This document shows positions 48,570 to 51,624 of a stretch of DNA of 51,624 bases, one piece after another. The stretch's first letter is position 1. Every line of letters starts with the position of its first letter. The notes under the pieces were generated by a model, which had not been told where the DNA came from, did not search any database, and saw only the letters and a list, made by a program, of their open reading frames with translations. A program made the position numbers and the translations under genes. This DNA comes from a virus: the IMG/VR virus record IMGVR_UViG_3300023223_001154, positions 1-51,624 of that record, one strand, 5' to 3'.

Positions 48570-48934
48570 ATAATAATAATATTAGTTCAGGTGATAGAAA
48601 TTTATTAATATTAGTTGCTAGGCTTTTAGAAATCCCTACACCTAATGGTAGACCCAATAAACGTAAATTGGATGTGTTTAATTTAAGGTATATTGAAACT
48701 ACAATTCAAGGAAAAACTTGTGGATGTGCTATAGGTGAATCATATTATTTGTTCCCTAAATTTTTTGATACTTGTTTTGTTATTGAAAATGTTAAAAAAT
48801 GTTTTGAAATAACTTTAGTAGAATTTAAAAAATTATTTATGAGTGCTGATGATGGGGGTATTCTTCTGTCATCTGCTAGTGCTGAAGATGTAGCTTATAA
48901 TATTAGAGATTTTGTTAACAAAAGGAGAAAATAA
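48566..48934 (+). CDS. Unknown protein with CGCAIGE motif
   Basis: 122 residues. TCGCAIGESYYLFPKFFDTC recalls the CAIGCLL element of the protein at 46942, and both are 122 residues long, so they may be distant paralogues. The C-terminal part (SASAEDVAYNIRDFVNKRR) is helical. It overlaps the previous gene by four bases. Confidence 0.62.
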   Translation: MNNNNISSGDRNLLILVARLLEIPTPNGRPNKRKLDVFNLRYIETTIQGKTCGCAIGESYYLFPKFFDTCFVIENVKKCFEITLVEFKKLFMSADDGGILLSSASAEDVAYNIRDFVNKRRK

Positions 48935-49173
48935 TGAAACCATTAGATTTTATTAAAACAAAAGCCGGGGATATTGGTATGATTACAGAAGTTAGTATTT
49001 GTGAGGGGGTGCAGACTGCCAGTATAGTATTTCTAAGAACATTTGAAAAAGAAAAAAACGCTTGGTGGGATCAGAATGAGTTTGAAATTATAGATAACCT
49101 TCCTGATTTATTATCTAGAGAACTAGCACATCCATCGGGTAGCGGCTCATTTCAACCATTTAGAGAGGAATAA
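48934..49173 (+). CDS. Small beta-barrel-like protein
   Basis: 79 residues; the first 55 (DFIKTKAGDIGMITEVSICE followed by TASIVFLRTF and WWDQNEFEII) look like a small SH3/KOW-type barrel, as in DUF2158-like proteins. AAAGGAG precedes the ATG. The stop of the previous gene overlaps the start. Confidence 0.62.
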   Translation: MKPLDFIKTKAGDIGMITEVSICEGVQTASIVFLRTFEKEKNAWWDQNEFEIIDNLPDLLSRELAHPSGSGSFQPFREE

Positions 49174-49175
49174 CT

Positions 49176-49541
49176 ATGAAATACGGATTATTAGAAGATG
49201 GTCAAGAAATTAAAGAGGGTGATGAATATTATCATCCAAAACGATGTAAATGGATTAAATATTCTAAAGATATGTTCCAAGCTAAGCAACAACCTAAATG
49301 TCTACCAACTAGAAGGCTTATAGAAGTTAAAACAGATGATGAAAGTATTTCCTTCACTGAACGTCAAAGTATAATTAATGAATTATTTGAAATCGGTGAA
49401 AATATTAATGAAATTATGAATTTAATTAATAAACCTGATAATGAATTGAATTTTGTATATTTGTATTTAGCTAGGCCCCATTTAAAACAAGGACTTCTTT
49501 GCCTTCAACGTAGTTTACTAAAAAGGATTGAACATAATTAG
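49176..49541 (+). CDS. Unknown protein
   Basis: 121 residues. The N-terminal part (YGLLEDGQEIKEGDEYYHP) is a beta module common in small phage proteins; the C-terminal half is helical (FTERQSIINELFEIGENINE). AGAGG precedes the start. Not recognised. Confidence 0.66.
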   Translation: MKYGLLEDGQEIKEGDEYYHPKRCKWIKYSKDMFQAKQQPKCLPTRRLIEVKTDDESISFTERQSIINELFEIGENINEIMNLINKPDNELNFVYLYLARPHLKQGLLCLQRSLLKRIEHN

Positions 49542-49704
49542 ATGGGAATTAATTAAATTACTTCAAGAGAAAGGGAATGATGATGATATTATTGAAATGG
49601 GCTATTTTTATGATGAGTATGAAATGACACGGGAGCCCATTACACAAGTAGTTTATGATGAAGGTTTAATTATCTTCGCTAGTGATGATTATGTACATTT
49701 ATAA
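49528..49704 (+). CDS. Unknown small acidic protein, TTG start
   Basis: 58 residues from TTG 49528 with AAAAGG just upstream; no ATG start is available before codon 20 or so. The frame has coding-like composition (WELIKLLQEKGNDDDIIEMG and EPITQVVYDEGLIIFASDDY) and fills an otherwise empty 186-base gap. It overlaps the previous gene by 14 bases. Confidence 0.5.
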   Translation: MNIIRWELIKLLQEKGNDDDIIEMGYFYDEYEMTREPITQVVYDEGLIIFASDDYVHL

Positions 49705-49727
49705 TAATTAATTGAAAGGACAAACAA

Positions 49728-49946
49728 ATGGAAATTCAACATTATTTCTATTATGCTACATGCGAACATAAAATTAATAATATACTTCATCTAAGTGGGC
49801 AAGTAAATTTTGAAAGAGGAAATTCACAAACAAAGGTAAATGATCTTAAAGATCATTTACTAAAGGAATTTAAAAAACTGATATCACGAAATGAATGGCA
49901 CCTTATTAAAGGAAAAATAGGAATCATTAGTTTTAATAAGATTTAG
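49728..49946 (+). CDS. Unknown small protein with internal palindrome
   Basis: 72 residues, mixed alpha/beta (YFYYATCEHKINNILHLSGQ, then DLKDHLLKEFKKLIS). Its leader AAAGGACAAACAAATGGAAA is identical to that of the next gene. A perfect 25-base palindrome lies within its coding sequence (49836-49860). Not recognised. Confidence 0.62.
   Translation: MEIQHYFYYATCEHKINNILHLSGQVNFERGNSQTKVNDLKDHLLKEFKKLISRNEWHLIKGKIGIISFNKI
49836..49860. repeat. Perfect 12+1+12 palindrome inside a gene
   Basis: GTAAATGATCTT, one A, then AAGATCATTTAC. All 12 pairs are exact, the longest perfect inverted repeat I found in a coding sequence here. It could bind a dimeric regulator or form a tight hairpin in RNA. Confidence 0.9.
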
Positions 49947-49967
49947 AATAACTAAAAGGACAAACAA

Positions 49968-50150
49968 ATGGAAAATTTAAAAGAAGGAAGCGTGGTTAGA
50001 TTAAAATCTGGAGGACCGCTTCTAACTGTGTCTTATTCCTATGATAGTAAAATAAATAAAACATTTAAAGTTCAGGTAATTTATGCAGATAAACATCATA
50101 TAGCCCATGAAACTCAGGTAAGTGTATTTGCTATTGAATTCATAAGATAA
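49968..50150 (+). CDS. DUF2158 (YodC-like) small protein
   Basis: 60 residues with the DUF2158 core: GSVVRLKSGGPLLTVSYSYD then FKVQVIYADKHHIAHETQV. These small barrels have no known biochemical role. Its paralogue forms the C-terminal domain of the protein at 50428. The leader before its ATG repeats that of the gene at 49728. Confidence 0.8.
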   Translation: MENLKEGSVVRLKSGGPLLTVSYSYDSKINKTFKVQVIYADKHHIAHETQVSVFAIEFIR

Positions 50151-50162
50151 TATGACATTAAA

Positions 50163-50252
50163 ATGGATATACTAAAAACCCTTTTAGCTATGTATTACGT
50201 GTATTTGTTATTAACAGCTGGATGGATTTTATTGATAGATTTAATTTTTTAA
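50163..50252 (+). CDS. Possible tiny membrane peptide
   Basis: 29 residues, almost entirely one membrane helix (AMYYVYLLLTAGWILLIDLI). No good ribosome site is seen. Chance hydrophobic frames are common in AT-rich DNA, so this is uncertain. Confidence 0.3.
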   Translation: MDILKTLLAMYYVYLLLTAGWILLIDLIF

Positions 50253-50267
50253 TAAAGAGAGGATAAT

Positions 50268-50426
50268 ATGGCTAAAAAATTACCTACTAAGATTGAACAA
50301 TGTGACGAATGCCCTTATCATTATTATGTAGATAGTGGAATAGGGTATAAATGTAGACATACAGAAAGAGAACTTACTCATTTAATGAAACCATTACCTG
50401 AATGGTGTCCCTTGGAGGATGTATAA
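50268..50426 (+). CDS. Small four-cysteine protein, source of terminal inverted repeat
   Basis: 52 residues: CDECPYHYYVDSG then YKCRHTERELTHL and PLPEWCPLEDV. Four cysteines (CDEC, KC, WC) make a zinc ribbon likely; the MKPLPEWCPL end is common in small phage proteins. GAGAGGA lies upstream. Bases 50343-50425 recur inverted at the window end. Confidence 0.68.
   Translation: MAKKLPTKIEQCDECPYHYYVDSGIGYKCRHTERELTHLMKPLPEWCPLEDV
50343..50425 (+). repeat. Inverted repeat, internal copy
   Basis: Matches the reverse complement of 51542-51624 at 82 of 83 positions, with the first 76 bases identical. It covers the 3' half of the small cysteine protein gene. The partner runs to the last base of the window, so the true repeat may be longer. 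Confidence 0.95.
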
Positions 50427-50427
50427 T

Positions 50428-50940
50428 ATGGCAAAGCACCCAAATCAGCCGATAGTAACTTTCGGTCCTGTAAAGATATTTAAAGCGAATAAGATAATAG
50501 ATTTTTTATTCAAAGAAGGATTAATTGACATGAATAAAATAGCTATACTCGGTTTTCCGGATGAAGATCACATTCAATTAGCTCAATTACTTGGATATTC
50601 ATTATCAGAATTTGCACATTTGAGTTATGTTAGTGATGAGGTCCGTAAAGAGATTACATTATTAGCAGATAAAATTAAACATTTGAATCCTGAAAATGTT
50701 ATACATTCAGATGATGAAGTAGATAATAATATAAAATGTTTAAAAGCAGGAAATCTCGTAAGATTAAAATCAGGCGGTCCGCTTATGACTGTTGATGCTG
50801 ATTATGATTCTAATGTTAATGTTGATGTTGATGATAATGATGAAATAAATGGATGGGAGATTAATGTTTTTTATACAGATAATCATGAGGTAATACACAA
50901 ACTTAAAGTTGATATACGCTGCCTTACAATATCCGCATGA
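50428..50940 (+). CDS. Two-domain protein: phage N-terminal domain plus DUF2158
   Basis: 170 residues from ATG 50428 with GGAGG nine bases upstream. Residues 1-90 (KIFKANKIIDFLFKEGLIDM, HIQLAQLLGYSLSEFAHLSY, then VSDEV) match a widespread small phage domain of unknown function, recognised by the Q-x-AQL-x-GYS motif. A linker leads to a DUF2158 barrel (NLVRLKSGGPLMTVDADYD), like the separate protein at 49968, with an acidic VDVDDNDE insert. This looks like a fusion of two otherwise separate genes. Confidence 0.76.
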   Translation: MAKHPNQPIVTFGPVKIFKANKIIDFLFKEGLIDMNKIAILGFPDEDHIQLAQLLGYSLSEFAHLSYVSDEVRKEITLLADKIKHLNPENVIHSDDEVDNNIKCLKAGNLVRLKSGGPLMTVDADYDSNVNVDVDDNDEINGWEINVFYTDNHEVIHKLKVDIRCLTISA

Positions 50941-51092
50941 AATTATCATTAAAAGGTTATAATCATGATAGGGTCCGATTGGATTATATCCTTAAGCATA
51001 GGTTAGAGGAACATCATGTGATTGATTTAGAGGATATTCAGCTAGCTCCCAGAGATGTGCCTGATAAGCAAAGGGGTAAATCTAATGGATAA
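50937..51092 (+). CDS. Unknown small protein
   Basis: 51 residues, basic-acidic mix (HDRVRLDYILKHRLEEHHVI, then DLEDIQLAPRD). It starts at the previous stop (ATGA). Not recognised. Confidence 0.55.
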   Translation: MKLSLKGYNHDRVRLDYILKHRLEEHHVIDLEDIQLAPRDVPDKQRGKSNG

Positions 51093-51249
51093 TCTCTATA
51101 TAGGAGTAGAACTTATATCCAATGTACCTGTTATAAATATACTTCAAAATGATTGTATTGAATATCATATGTATATAGGTGAATCTTTGATATACATTAA
51201 CTGCTATATAGGTAATGTTCTTTTATATAATAAGGTGCATTATTTATAA
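51085..51249 (+). CDS. Unknown small protein, last gene of window
   Basis: 54 residues from ATG 51085, with AAGGGG nine bases upstream. Beta-rich (LYIGVELISNVPVINILQ, YHMYIGESLIYINCYIGNVL), with a repeated Y-x-G element. It overlaps the previous gene by eight bases. Not recognised. Confidence 0.52.
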   Translation: MDNLYIGVELISNVPVINILQNDCIEYHMYIGESLIYINCYIGNVLLYNKVHYL

Positions 51250-51541
51250 TCTATGAGCATAAAAGATAAAATAAAATTGAGCACTAAAGGTGGTATCAAC
51301 ATGCTACATTTATATATAAATCATAATAGTTGTATTGGTTATAGTATATTCATACATGCTTATTGTATATATGTTAGAGTTTATATATGTGATGTATGTA
51401 TCAAAAAGAAATTTTATTATGTATAGTATAACATATGTATATGATAAATGTATTGATGTATGTATATACTTAGTATGTATGATGTATGTTATATATATAG
51501 AACAAGTTACATACATAATTATTTTGGGTCCTTCTGACACA
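51250..51541. other. AT-rich low-complexity region without genes
   Basis: About 290 bases dominated by TATATG, TGTATG and GTATAT repeats, with no credible ribosome site or gene. The run of alternating purine and pyrimidine is unlike the intergenic DNA elsewhere. A minus-strand frame at 51310-51582 is a by-product of the inverted repeat and low complexity. Confidence 0.75.
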
Positions 51542-51624
51542 TATACAACCTCCAAGGGACACCATTCAGGTAATGGTTTCATTAAATGAGTAAGTTCTCT
51601 TTCTGTATGTCTACATTTATACCC
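51542..51624 (-). repeat. Inverted repeat, terminal copy with gene fragment
   Basis: The reverse complement of 50343-50425. It carries the 3' part of the small cysteine protein gene on the minus strand, with its MKPLPEWCPLE end, which then loses frame homology after one changed base. The window stops inside it. Confidence 0.93.

Noticed and set aside
51310-51582. Minus-strand 90-codon frame at the window end
   Set aside because: It begins in the inverted copy of the small cysteine protein gene and continues into low-complexity DNA, so it is a by-product of the rearranged end.
1-51624. Mu-like transposable life style
   Set aside because: The tail is Mu-like, but I see no MuA/MuB transposase, repressor or integrase in the window, and the head and packaging genes are lambda-like.
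1-51624. CRISPR array or anti-defence island
   Set aside because: No series of regularly spaced direct repeats was seen, and the Cas4-like nuclease has no other Cas gene beside it; it fits phage recombination instead.

Overview
The window is almost all of an AT-rich, tightly packed genome of a tailed double-stranded DNA phage with a contractile tail. Every convincing gene is on the + strand, most neighbours touch or overlap by 1-14 bases (TAATG or ATGA junctions), and ribosome sites are AGGAG/GGAGG-like, so the host is bacterial. A Mu-type baseplate and an M15-type endolysin suit a Gram-negative host, but nothing names the species. I see no integrase, transposase, repressor or partition gene, so the phage looks virulent.

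Region 1 (1-25139) is the virion and lysis block. Its head genes are lambda-like: terminase small subunit (cut by the window start), GpA-type large terminase, portal, S49 protease with a nested scaffold, gpD-like decoration protein, gpE-like capsid protein and connectors. Its tail is Mu/P2-like: DUF2635 protein, sheath, tube, chaperone with a -1 frameshift, tape measure, then homologues of Mu gpN, gpP, gp45, gp46, gp47 and gp48. Extra structural proteins are inserted between gp45 and gp46 and between gp47 and gp48. A beta-helix fibre, a holin-like protein and an endolysin end the block.

Region 2 (25140-25640) is non-coding. It holds one copy of a roughly 160-base element with inverted arms and a strong sigma70-type promoter that starts the early genes. 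A second copy of the element lies at 43367-43526.

Region 3 (25641-37254) is DNA metabolism: DUF932 protein, SNF2-like helicase, RuvC-like resolvase, four-cysteine uracil-DNA-glycosylase-like protein, Cas4/AddB-like nuclease, Sak4-like ATPase, DUF669-like single-strand-binding protein, family A DNA polymerase and primase-helicase. Together they could supply most of a replication and recombination apparatus. A sliding-clamp-like protein lies further on at 44419-45102.

Region 4 (37271-51249) is a dense run of small genes, mostly unrecognised. It includes a DUF3310 protein, ThyX, a possible second PD-(D/E)XK nuclease, a LuxR-type helix-turn-helix protein, a displaced virion-type gene behind its own promoter, a 135-base tRNA-like gene with an unexplained insert, and two DUF2158-like proteins. 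The last 83 bases are an inverted copy of 50343-50425 behind AT-rich low-complexity DNA. This suggests either a real inverted terminal repeat or an amplification/assembly chimera at the contig end.
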